Source of the DNA: Anastatus disparis
Lineage: Eukaryota; Arthropoda; Insecta; Hymenoptera; Eupelmidae
Assembly (NCBI GenBank): GCA_017163975.1
Contig: JAFFSR010000220.1
Location: forward strand, 10,682,001-10,746,000
Reading direction: 5' to 3'
DNA: 64,000 bases
Shown here one piece after another: positions 49,624-61,515 of the stretch. The notes below the pieces were generated by a model. It was not told the origin of the DNA and did no database searches. It saw only the letters and a list, made by a program, of their open reading frames with translations. A program made the position numbers and the translations under genes. Position 1 is the first letter of the stretch, and every line of letters begins with the position of its first letter.

Positions 49624-49718
49624 ATTTAACGTACCTGTATTTAAAAAATCATTGCGATGCTAATTAGCGACGAAGATTATGAGTCCATCTCTCTATTAAG
49701 TGTACCACTGAGACCCCC
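49624..49718 (-). repeat. Internally deleted SINE, copy 9
   Basis: The tail (TGCGATGCTAATTAGCGACG) is joined at GAAGATTATGAGTCCATC to the tRNA anticodon/A-box side. A GAT present at both ends of the missing part suggests a microhomology deletion. Confidence 0.8.
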
Positions 49719-51726
49719 GACTTACGATTTGGATTTGATTTTAAAAATAACCAATTACTTTTGTTTTTGGACAAAATTTCAATTCATTGTTCATGGAATT
49801 TCAAATGATATAATCAATAATTTCTTTTTAATTATACGTAGAAAAACGTATATAATTAAATTCTCATTGAAAAAAATAAATAAAGAATTACATTTATTAC
49901 AACGTGTATTTTTATGGAATTAGAAAGTTCATTTGTTATGCAAAAATATAAACATTGTTTATACATTATAAATTTATGAAAAGGAAGCAAATCGTTATTT
50001 TAATTATAACTTGTTTTCCCGTTTAATTTATATCACAACGATAAATACGTATAAAAACATAACGTATTACATGTATAATACAACAAATACGAATTTGGAA
50101 GAAAACGATTATATGTTAATTCGCAAAGCTTATAAACACTTGTGCCTGCACATACAAAGTATATAAATTTTAATGAAAAACTGATTTTTTTGGGCACGAA
50201 ATTAATATACTGTCAAAAAAAAAGAAAGATTTTTAACAATAATTACACGTTTTTAAAATAACTTACATCACAAATGTTACTTTTGTTATACAACAATATG
50301 CGTGTAGGAAGTGTTTATGATCCACGCATTGATCATAACTTTTTTTTTCTTTCTTCTCGTTATATAATATTGATGTATATTCTCACGTGGCGAGTCCTTT
50401 CGGAACATTCAATTTTGAACTTGCTTTCGAAATTTCGTTTCACGTGAACGAAAAAAAAAGAAAGAACTCTTTGAAAAGGTTTTTTTTTCAAAGCACTAAT
50501 AACCGTATAATGATTATTACAAAACATTACATTTACGGTTACTAAATTTGTAATATAATTTTCAAGTAAGAAAAAACTGACTTATATGAATTCGTGGTCC
50601 TTAAAGCATCATGTATTACGTGAACTAATGTCTTTCAAACGTTCGCTCATTCATCATAACGTTAGGCCTTTCCATCATCGAATAATCTTGTTTGCTTATT
50701 TTTTTTTTTAATTTGATTGATTGATTTAGGACAATTGAATATCAATGAAAGAGTAAAATGAAATACTTGAAGAGAAAAAAAAATGGTTATATAACATTTT
50801 TAATTTTGTGGATTGTAAGAAAATGGATTAAAAAATGATTAATGGTTGCACGTTGATTGTTTTATCTTAGAAATTTTTTATAATTTATTCCATATATGAT
50901 AGTTACCAATTTTTTATTATTTACAAATAAAAATAGAAATTTATTTATTTATTCATACATCCATTATCAAATTAAAAATAATTCAAATATATAAGTAAAA
51001 AAGAATTTCTAAAATATTTTTCTTTCTAATTCATAAATTAAAACTAATAAACAATGACACTTAAAAATAGAAATGTAGCACACGAAAAATAAGAAAAAAG
51101 TCAAGAAAGCTATAGCACTTAATCGATCTTCAATTGTTCAAACTAATTCAATTAATCACGATGCTCAGATAAATCGGGTAATCAGCTTTTAAACAGCTCT
51201 TTTATGATACACATGGTATACGTATAAAGGATAAATGTATTCGTAAGTTGCGATTGAACTTTATTTTTTGTTTTCATTTTTTTTTCTCTCTTTTTGACTG
51301 GCGGCAAAATTTCATCGTAATATTAAACTTTAGTGAGGTGCACCTCATGCTGGGAATCAATTTTCCTTTTTAAAATCTCTTATGCAAGATCTTGAGGATC
51401 TTTTCCTTTTTTTTATATTACACCGACCTTTTTTTTATTTTTAAAGTATATATGAATTTAATTGCCTTATTCGAAACACATTCATCGAGCGCACGAGATA
51501 TAATTTTAGTCTTAATACGTAAATGTACAAGTTTTATAAGTGGGCGCGAAATAATTTAATATGGAGGTGTATATATGTATATGTGCACGATCATTATACA
51601 CTTTTTTTTTCCTTGTCTTGTCTTTCTTTATTTTGTGTTTATGTAAGACAATTTCTTGGACGTGGATGCATAATTATGAGGGAAAATAAATCGCAAATCG
51701 ATTTGGTCCAATTAAGATGAGCTTTT

Positions 51727-51742
51727 AGAGAGAGAGAGAGAG
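51727..51742. repeat. (AG)n microsatellite
   Basis: Eight AG units. Confidence 0.75.
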
Positions 51743-53106
51743 GCTTGAGACGTGAAAATGCATATTTCGTTCTTTCTTTTTTTTTAAATACTCATGCACG
51801 TTTTAATTAAACTTGTTATTTTATTTTACAACTCAATTCTTTGTTTATTCTTTTTTTCTTTCTCTTTAGTTTTGATGGGTGTACACGATTAACGAAAATT
51901 ATCGATTATTAATACATCTTAATTATTTAACCGATAAATTAAAACAAATTTTTTTTAAGATTTTTTTTTAACATGCGTGATTATTTTAGTTTTAAACTAT
52001 TAAATCTAATATATTTGTAAAAATAGATATATAATTTATAGAATTGAAAAATGTATAGCATTTAATGTATCATGAAAATGAACTTGTTATTATGAAGACT
52101 TTGATATATTTACATATGCGATTTAAAAAAGAATTCTCGAATTAACTTAAAAACATAATTACATATTCCGCGCTAACGTAATATCCCTTTAAAACATACA
52201 ACCTAACTTGAAAAGTATTCAAATTAACCATACTCAAACCACTCATTATTGGCATGATTACCAAACGAAGCGGAAAAAAGCAAAAACAAAAAATCTTCCA
52301 ATCCTACTTATCAAAAAAAGTTCAAAAGTACAAATTTGAATACTAGAATAAAAAAATTAAAGTTAAAAAAAAAAGAAATATTTAGTCCTGCACATAAGCC
52401 GGTCGTAGTAGCAACAAGAAAGCGTGTATAGAAGCGCTTCGTGTATATACACACATAGAGAGAAAGAGAAGATATAGAAAGAGAGAAGAAGGTAAAAAAA
52501 GGAAACACACGTGGCCGGCTGGTACATAAGCGCGTTTATATACCAGAGAAGAAAACCAGTTGTCGCGCTTAAAGCCTTCTATACGACAGGTTTTAAAAGC
52601 AAAAGGGGAGCACAAAAACGTATAAAGAGCGACAAAGAATCCCAGATGAAGTAGAAGAAGAAGGTATATAGAAAGACTTGAGAACACTCAAGATATTGTG
52701 CCATACACACTCGAAAGAAAGAGTGAGAGAGAAAGAAAAGATCTTTAAAGAATGTAATACTAAGCTTTATACTTTGCAAAGCAAAAGCAAGTACATCCAA
52801 ATGACCTTGTTTTATAGTTCAAGTTCAACAAAAGAAAAACTTTTATTTAAATGTCTTGTCTTCAAGAGAGAGAAAGATTAAAAAAAAAGAAAAATTAAAT
52901 AAAAATAGGGGAAGACCCTTTCAAGGATCATCTTCCTTTTCTTTTATCGCACTGCTTTTTTCATCTTTTTTCTCAGCTTTATTTTTGTACAATCGGATGG
53001 ATAATTTATTATCCTGCATTTTAGTAAAGAGCGCGAGAGACTCTTAAAAGGCTTTAAATCATGGAAAATACCTCTTTTTTTGGAGAGAGAACCAAAGAGC
53101 AAGAGA

Positions 53107-53120
53107 AGGAGGAGGAGGAG
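53107..53120. repeat. (GGA)n microsatellite
   Basis: Four to five GGA units in a purine-rich tract. Confidence 0.7.
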
Positions 53121-53458
53121 TAATTTTACCTGTTTTGCGATTGTACCATGAATATTTAAGTTGTTATAATGCGAAATAGCTTGTTTTAAGTTGTTCTTAT
53201 TTTATAGCTACGGATTAATGTGCATATCGTAAATGTACTGATTAAAGTTTAATATTAACTTATCATTAGTAAATTGAGATATTTTATTTAGAAATTTTAA
53301 TTTTCAACAACAATTCTTTATCAAGCTTTTTACCGTAAAATTTTATTATTTATAGAAACATTCACTATTTTATTAAAATCTTCAAAAGAAAAGGAATGAT
53401 TCATATTTAATATTTTACGAAATAAAAAGAAAAAATTAATCATTGTAAAATATTCTAA

Positions 53459-53655
53459 ATTTTTTTTTTAATTTAACGTCATGTATTTATGTTATCATTT
53501 TGATGCTAATTAGTGACGAAGTTTGTCAGTATGTTTGTGAACAAAGCACATGAAAATACAGTGGTACTTATATCAATCGGCGGAGAGCGGGATCCGAACT
53601 TAGGACCCCGAGATTACGAATCTATCGCTCTACCGAGTGAGCCACTGAGCCACTT
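53459..53655 (-). repeat. tRNA-derived SINE, copy 10
   Basis: Near full length. GAGCCACT is doubled at its end (GAGCCACTGAGCCACT). Confidence 0.88.
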
Positions 53656-56600
53656 TTATTCCGATGTTATTGCAACGACTACATTTTTATTTTATTTAAA
53701 ATTTTATTTTTTTTCATTATTCATATTTTATTAAGAATATAAATGTATCTGCTTCAAAGCTTAAATGACAAATCATATAACGAAAAAAGGCTGTTAACTT
53801 TTTATTAAAATGAAAAATAGCTGTTAAATTGGGCCTTACTTACACGAAAAACCAACGAAAATATGATTAAGAATCAGCCGGCTTTAAAAAAGCATATACT
53901 GTTAAGCAGATTTATTTATTTTTTTTTTCTTTTACTTTTATTTTTTTTCATTCATTTCATCCCGAATCTTTGAACCATCGATTACAAGGTAATACGTTAT
54001 ACCCAAAAAAAATAACAACACGTTTCACTTTCACCTTGTACGTACCCATATATACATATATATGCAATCCAATCAAAGGAAAGTTTATTTTCTTATTTTA
54101 TTTTTTTTTTTTTATATCACGCGTTTATTGTATGTATATACATTTTTCTTTATTTTTCGGCAGATCGAAGGTATAAAGCCTTTAATAAACGTTGAGGTCT
54201 CAATAGGAAGGTATATACATTCGATTTGTAATTTCGCGTGAACGAGCTAACGAATTGATGAATCGAGGAGAAAGTTATATATAAAAATCGAAAGGGACAC
54301 TTTTTCGGTAGAAACACTGTACGGCGTGACAAGCAATCGATGATAAATTATTTTTTTTTCTTTATTTCCTTCTTTCTTTCAAGATATATAAAGTGGTTCT
54401 TTAGCGGATGTCTAAATAATTATAGATAAGATTATGGGACAGTCTATAATAAATGGTGTTTAGTGGTCAAAAATTTTTATTTTTGAATTATTATTTTTCG
54501 AGGACATTGATGAATCGACTTTGACAGAATTATTAAGATATGTTTTACTTTTGGTTTGATCTGAGAATAAGATAAAATTTTTAAAATATAAATTAAGTTA
54601 TATTTATTAAATTGGTAGAAGAAAGTACAACTTTTCTTACTTTATTATTTTTTATATTTTTTCAAAGTATTGGCTTAACATACATCTTATGTGCATTAAT
54701 TACATTATAATTAATTGCAATAAGCATGTAGATAGAAACGTTAATATTAACATAAAACAGGTTAAACATGACTTGCTTCTATTTCTTTTTTTTCCAACCT
54801 TTTAAAAAATTGTTGGACGATCGTTAACTTTTAAAAATTCCCATGACTCGACACCTTAGTATTCCAGAAAAAAAGGTCTCGTTAAAAGCAGTGAATTACT
54901 ATATATGATGGACTTGACTATTATGAATTTTGATTTGCGGTAAAAAAAGAACTGCTTCTGTATGAAATATAAGATTTTTTCACGCTTTGGAAATGTAAAA
55001 TGAAGAGCTCTGCTCTACAAGGTTCTTGTTTGGGATTTGAATTATAATGTAATTTGAGATTTACGGATTATTATGAAATATTTTTTTATTTCATTTTATT
55101 TAACTTCGCTGTATTTATGCTATCATTGCGATACTAATTGGCGACGAAGGTTGTCAATGTGTTTGTGAACAAAGTAATTGTAAATTACAGTGGTGCTTGT
55201 ATCAATCGGCCGCTGAGAATGGGATTCGAACTCGAGTCCTCAAGATTATAAATCCATCGCTCTACCGAGTGAGCCACTAACGACCTCTTATTATGAAATA
55301 TGTATTCAATTTTTAAGAATTTTGAACATTCTTTATGGCGATATATCTAAATATTCATAATCCAAACCAAGTATATTCCAGACAAAAAAAATGTCTTCGT
55401 AAATATTATAATTTAATTCACTTTATGCGAATAATTGAACAGTTTTATAGAAAAAAGATCCCTTCCTCGCAAAAAGCACAAAGATCCGACGAAAAAAAGG
55501 ACTCGTCTTCTTTTTTTAACCACAAGAATCCTTAGTTGAGCTTACAATCGTGATCTACTCATGCTTTTATACATAATTTTTTTTCCTCTCAACTCGCTTC
55601 CGATTGGGATCCCTTTTGTTCTTTCTGTCTCTCTTATACATACCTTCTCTTTTATCTTCCTTTTTTTTATCCTTACTTATGTATACCAGTCCAGTCTTCG
55701 TAACCAAACAATATGTGTACGTATATATATACCTGCCGCATGCCAAGCAAGGTCGATACGCCCCCATCAAAAAAGAAGAAAAAATAAAAAGATTCTGTAC
55801 GCGACTCTGGCTACCTTCGTCTCCTTTTTTTCTTTCTCTCTTGGGATATACCGATCCTAAAACTTGAAAGAAAATAAAGAAGAAAGTAACGTGTACAGTT
55901 TCACGTGCGTCGGAGTGAAAAGATAATTTGATAATTGTTGAGTTACTCGTTAAGTTTGCTTGAAAAAAAAATATATAAGAAGGCGTGTGTTACAAGCTTT
56001 GCACATATATACGTGTATTTTGTTTATAACGAAGGCACAAAGATGAATGAAAGATTAGAGTTTTAGTTGTTGTTTATCATTTTTTTTATTATTTTAAGGA
56101 GCTTATTTGTAATGTAATTTTTTTTTAAATTGACGACAAGATTTTGTGGTTACGAAGGTGGAAGAGAAAGAAAAAATAAACGTCAATGGGTTACGAATAT
56201 TGTTATGCATCGCGTCATTTGAATTTATTGCTATTGAAGGAAGAGCTTTTTAAAGATGGTATTTATAGGCTTGAGGTTTGAAATTTTGTTGTTGTTGTAA
56301 GCATGAAAATTGAAAGGAGTTAATAATATTTAATTTTATTGTTGCATTGTTACATACGTTTTATATTATAATATCAAATTGTTTTGAAATTACAGTAATT
56401 TTCGATTTAAATATATAAAGTAAAATTTAACTTTTTGGTATTTCATTTTAAAATAAAGAGAAGACAATAGAAAAAAATTCGAATTTATAAAATGATGATT
56501 CCTAAAATCTACATTTTTGTTTATGTATAAATTTTATGTTCCAAGCAATTCTTTTCATAACTTTTATTTTAATATTTAAAACTGTAATCTTTCACATTCA

Positions 56601-56696
56601 CACATTATAATCTTTTACATTTATTGAGTGTATTCAATTATTAACTTTTAAATTTTTTATCAATTCAAATAAAAGAACAAATCATAACTTTATAAC
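53656..56696. other. Non-coding AT-rich DNA around SINE copy 11
   Basis: Only low-complexity frames at 55,561-55,867, over pyrimidine-rich DNA. No gene is supported. Confidence 0.55.
55082..55287 (-). repeat. tRNA-derived SINE, copy 11, perfect target duplication
   Basis: Full-length copy flanked by identical 14-mers TTATTATGAAATAT at 55,068-55,081 and 55,288-55,301. This proves insertion by target-primed reverse transcription-type integration and fixes both ends of the element. The anticodon position is mutated. Confidence 0.95.
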
Positions 56697-56792
56697 AGAG
56701 GTCTTTAGTAGCTCACCTGACGATCTCCGTCGCTAATTAACATCGCTATAATAACATAAATACAGCGACGTTAAATAAAATTAAAAAAAAAA
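56697..56792 (+). repeat. Internally deleted SINE, copy 12
   Basis: On the + strand: the first ~20 bases of the head (GGTCTTTAGTAGCTCACC) fused to the tail (CGATCTCCGTCGCTAATT, ACAGCGACGTTAAATAAAAT) and A-run. Most of the tRNA head and the body are gone. TTTATAA on both sides may be a short target duplication. Confidence 0.82.
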
Positions 56793-57868
56793 TTTATAAT
56801 AACGATTAAACTAAGCGAGTTGACGCAATATTTCTTTTACTAAGCTCTTAGATAGTTTGAACTTTGACCAATTATAAATAATGAATAATGTTATTATTGT
56901 TATTTTTTTGAAACAGAAAAAGAATTCTAAAAAACTTTGTTTTACAATAATACAAAAATCATTATCCCTCCTATAAATATATATGATCATTAAATACTCG
57001 TTAGTCCATTCCTGCAAAACTTCCTGCGTCTCTATAGCCAAAACAAGTCTATAAAAGATACTTTTTTCTTTCCTTTTTCATTCTCAATTAACCCACAAAA
57101 CTTTTGCATAAATATTATTTATCTTATTTTTTTTTTATTCAAACCAATTGCTTATCGTACCAAAACGACAACCTATCAAAACACTTTAGCTGTATAGTTA
57201 ATGAGATTTTTAGCGGTGGGTGTCACGTATAATTTTCCATATATCCATGTATTTCCATCTTTCAATTGGCTTATCACTATTTATCTGGTCGAACGCATAT
57301 ATGTGTGCGTATACGTGTATGTATAGTCTCGTACACTAAAAGTTAAAATACTTCGAGATTTTGTATTAAAGTAGATACGGGATAGCTTGCTTTGAGGGAT
57401 AAACTTTAGGTAAATAATCAAGTTATTATTGATTATATCAAGGACATTTGGGTTAATAGTGTCTTTAAAAGCGGTATATTGAAAATATATGGGTAAAAAA
57501 TTATCGGTTGTTTTAGGCTTTTTTTTAAGTATTTTATACTCGGAGGCCTTTTTTACTACCGTAATAATTTATAATTAGATTACTGAATATTTATCAATAG
57601 AAAAATTAAATTTATTTTACCTGCTATAAATAACACGTTACTTTACTTTACTAACACTGAATATGATAGTTGAGACAGAGATAAATTTTTATTGAAAAGC
57701 ATCAAATGTATGCGATACAAAAGGCAACTTTGTGTTCATAAAATATCCATAATAATATCAAAGTTTCAAGGTTTAATCGCTTTAAATTTCGAAGATTATT
57801 TCAACGCCTCAATAAATAACCATTTATTTTTATCAAAATAAAACTGATGATCGATAAATTAATCTTCA

Positions 57869-58093
57869 TCAAATTCCAAACGTTATTCGACATGTATAAT
57901 TACCGAAAATAATCGAATTTCCCAACGGTAGCTGAGAGTGTCCTTTACCCTGTTTATACACCGCTAACCTTTGCCCGATATGTCTCAAGTAATATTCCGC
58001 CATAATAAGATTATTAAAGCTTTGATTATAACCTGAGAGCGTATATAGATTATCGTTTAACCTCCCTAGCATGCAGTCCAATATCGAGAGTAT
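57869..58093 (-). other. Open stretch with coding-like composition, no ATG at its start
   Basis: A 74-codon open stretch on the minus strand with balanced amino-acid use (LNDNLYTLSGYNQSFNNLIM, then EYYLRHIGQRLAVYKQG). This contrasts with the Phe/Lys/Asn-rich chance frames around it. TTTTAG just before it could be a splice acceptor, and TTTTCG|GTAATT inside its end a weak donor. I recognise no domain. It may be an exon, a relic or a conserved non-coding element. Confidence 0.25.
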
Positions 58094-58263
58094 CTAAAAT
58101 TGTATTTTGATGGTATATCTTGCTAAGCATCGATATAGTAGTGGCTCGATATCGTCAAATGATGTATTAAATGTGGTTGGAATTCATTTAAGTTTGTCTT
58201 ATACATCGAGTAGAAGTTTTGAATATTAAGTCATTGTTGTGACGTTGGTATTTGAAAATTGAA

Positions 58264-58334
58264 AATTTTTTTCATAACTATTATTAATGTTATTTCGAAA
58301 TTGCGAGAAATACATTAATAGTTATAAAAAATAA
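58264..58334. repeat. Long imperfect hairpin
   Basis: TTTTTTCATAACTATTATTAATGT and then ATTTC on the left pair with GAAAT, ACATTAATAGTTAT and AAAAAA on the right, around a loop of about 10 bases. Roughly 25 paired bases with small bulges. Confidence 0.6.
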
Positions 58335-60801
58335 ATAGCAGGGTCATCAAGAAGTTTTATTAATTTCGTTTTCTTTTTGATACGAGAAAAAAAAGGAGAC
58401 GAAAGAATAGAATTGACGTCATTGAAAAATGAAAGAGCTTGATTTTTTTTTTTTGAAGGATTGCTTTATTTTATGTTTCTTCCTCTTTGATTTCTTTAAT
58501 GAATTTCGTGGCACCTTAGTTTAGGATGTGTTTCGTCATTTATTCTTTTCTTTTTCACCACATGATTGATCTGTTTCAATTAGCTAGACATTCGTGTCTT
58601 ATTATTAATCTTTACAATATCGTTATAATGAATTATTATTTTTTCTTCTTTGATTATAATTTTTTTCTCCAACTTTCTGTAATTTCTATTCTCGCTCACA
58701 TAAATATCCAAAAGATATTTCCATCATCTGACCCGTTTAATAGACATTGCTCGTGCGGAAGCTCTATACACGTTTACACCATATCATACATTAAAAAGAA
58801 GATGTAAAGAACAATTCGAAGAGTTAAAATAATGAAGTTATCACATGCGGCTCTTTTCGCTTAGGTCAACATATCCTTTTAAAATCATAATTTTTTTAAA
58901 AATGTTTTTGGATGTTGTTGTTGATTGTTATTTAAGTCAATAGCATAAACCAAATTCAATGAGCCTATATTAATTTTCGATTTGATTCTAATTGAAAAGG
59001 CTAATAATTTACGTATTTACTACGTAGTAAATTCACTATCCTGATAGCTCTACAATACTTACGTAATGAAGTAAAATCATTTGAGACACGGTCTTCTAAA
59101 ATCATATAATATTTCAATTTGTAGAAAAAAAAGCAACAAAGGTATTTAACAAACTCATCATTTGAACGTAGATCAATTGCGCTATTATCTTGGCAAGATT
59201 TTTCAAACAATACCAAAAAAACAACTTACATGCATTTATCCGTTTAAAAGCTAAACTTCCAAACTTATATAACACATACGTTATATAGAGGATCATATCC
59301 ACAAGAAATAAATTGCCCATCATACAAATAAATTACCTATAAGTACCTTATTTCACAAAAAGAATAAAAAAAAAAGGTTTTTTCATAACGTTCTATCTTC
59401 ATCGTTTTATCCTATATGTTTATCGTCATATGTATAATTTTAAACTCTCCCTTTTATTTTGTCGATCATTTAAATATTATTCGCCCATTGTACTTAAACG
59501 TCAATGTATTTTCTTTCCTTTCATTTTATAAATGCATTATTTTATGTAAACTTCGCGTACACTTTCATTGTCAAAAGCACGAAAGTTGAGATGTTTTCTA
59601 GAAAAGTCGAAAATATCATTTTTTTCATTAATCATTTTTGTAAAGACGTACACTATAAAATGAATAATCGATCGATATTAATAGTCAATTTTTATTAGTT
59701 ATAATTCAAAAGCTCGAGACTATCTTTCTCCCTCTTCTTATTTATCAAAAAAGAAACAGATAAGTTTATCCTCGCGCCAAGTGGCGGCATATTTTTTTCT
59801 TCTCTTCGACTAAGCTTTTAATTGAAATGCACAGGAAACTTGAGACTGACGGATAATTGAGCTGTAGATTTAAATATCGTGTTTTTTATTCCTACTTCAT
59901 CGAGACATTCAATTCGTCAAAATAAACCTTTTTCTAGGATTTTTTTCTTCTTTCCTCTAGGCTGTGGGTATATCGAACTTTCTATTGATAAGTCTAATTA
60001 AATTGGTATGCGGTCAATTGAGCATGAATAATAAATCTTCGATATGATGAATGAAATTATAATCATTAAGGTTAAAATTGGAATACTTTCATGTTATTTA
60101 AATAATTCATTATAAATATAAAAAATTATTAAATTTACTTTTCCTAAAATGAAAAAAATTTATGTATCGGTGGTGTTGAGATTTATACTGTTTTACTTTG
60201 TCTTTTCCAGCATGTATATAATCATAAAAATATAAATTTAAACACCGAAAATGCTTTGTAATCTTCAAAGACCTCCAGCCTCGGTTGGTTTCAACTTCGA
60301 ATCTTGTTTCAAACCTATACTTAGATTTTATGTCGTAATTTGCGCTATAGTGGACCATACAGAACAGTGCTCACTAGACTTGAAATTATTACCAAAAGTA
60401 TTTTAAGTTACACTGATTTTGGTTTAGTTTTTTTTTTCTTTGAAACCAATGAAATTATGATTTAATAAAAATTGAAATTTAAGTAAGGTTATTGTGAGCT
60501 GTAAAACAGAGTAATTTTAAGGTGATTTCTTTTTTTTCGATCTATAAAAGTTCTCTATGGAATTCATAAATTCCTCGAAATGTTTATTCAATTATTTTGC
60601 TTGAAGTATCAAAGCCCCTTTTAACAAGTGTCCAAGTATAAAAAATAAAAAAAAGGTATATTCAAAATTATTGGAACGTGAAAAAAAAGATTATAGACAG
60701 ATTAATTTCCGCCTAATTTCAGCAGAAAAAAATTCACCATAGATTAAAATTTAGTTCAAATGGTTATTTTTTTCACTTAAACACCGGAATTTCGGTTTTG
60801 A

Positions 60802-60819
60802 CCACAAGGGGGAACTTCC
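60802..60819 (+). promoter_or_regulatory. Overlapping CTCF-like and kappaB-like motifs
   Basis: CCACAAGGGGGAA resembles a CTCF core, and GGGAACTTCC (60,810-60,819) fits the Rel/NF-kappaB consensus. Both lie in a short GC-richer island (60,781-60,830). Sequence match only. Confidence 0.2.
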
Positions 60820-61334
60820 GCTGTCAAGTATTTTCTTACTAATGTGATTTTTCTTCTTTTTCTTTTTTTTGTCACAAAGCGATAAAGTAATTTATAGGTT
60901 GTATATTATCTATGAATTACTTTCTTTTATTTCATCAATAAATCATGATATTTTAGAAAAAAAAGTGTCGTGAAAATCACTTTCTATCGATTGAGGAACC
61001 CAATATAAACTCTTATACAAGCGTTGAATTTAATTAAAGATTTGTTTATTTTTTATACCTGAACGTTAAATGGATTGATAAAGTGACTGTGAATATAAAT
61101 ATATATTTAAAAGGATTTTAATAAATAATATGGAATCTACTTTATTTTATCGCATGGTATCATTGGATACATAAAAAATTGGTTGAATTTTTATAAGGAA
61201 GTTTTATATAAAAATTTCAGTGTTTAATTTGTACACCATTGATCATGAACTATTGCTGTTTTATGAGAGTTATTATTAATTTTTTATTAAAATATTTGAA
61301 AAATTTTTAATTCGTATATTAATATAATCATGAA

Positions 61335-61358
61335 TTGAATTTTCTGTTGCAGGTATGT
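61335..61358 (+). promoter_or_regulatory. Candidate recursive-splice (ratchet) site 2
   Basis: TTTTCTGTTGCAG at 61,340-61,352 is followed at once by GTATGT, another AG|GT junction on the + strand. The pyrimidine tract is shorter than at 15,362. ATAATCATGA just upstream could hold a branch point. Same strand as site 1. Confidence 0.35.
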
Positions 61359-61480
61359 AGATTAAACCAAACCAAAATACTGATTACTTCTTAATACCAA
61401 TGGTGAATGTAAGTAAGATGAAAAATTATTTTTAAAAATAAATTTTATTATTTCTCTATGCATATAATCAATATTTGCAA

Positions 61481-61515
61481 AATTATATACAGAAATGACA
61501 TTTCTGTATATAATT
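61481..61515. repeat. Perfect 17-bp inverted repeat
   Basis: Arms AATTATATACAGAAATG and CATTTCTGTATATAATT separated by a single A. It lies about 130 bases downstream of the second candidate ratchet site. Confidence 0.8.

Larger units (their letters stand above)
46590..53458. other. Non-coding AT-rich DNA around SINE copy 9
   Basis: A 112-codon frame at 46,980-47,318 is a Phe-rich translation of T-runs, not a gene. GAGGTGCACCTC at about 51,337 is a perfect 12-bp palindrome containing an E-box-like core. Nothing further. Confidence 0.55.

Noticed and set aside
49627..49645. Minus-strand ACAG|GTACGT junction
   Set aside because: It falls within a decayed SINE tail and arises from base changes in that repeat; the upstream part is A-rich rather than pyrimidine-rich.
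49657..49923. 88-codon + strand frame
   Set aside because: It starts inside a deleted SINE copy and runs into AT-rich DNA. No coherent protein features.
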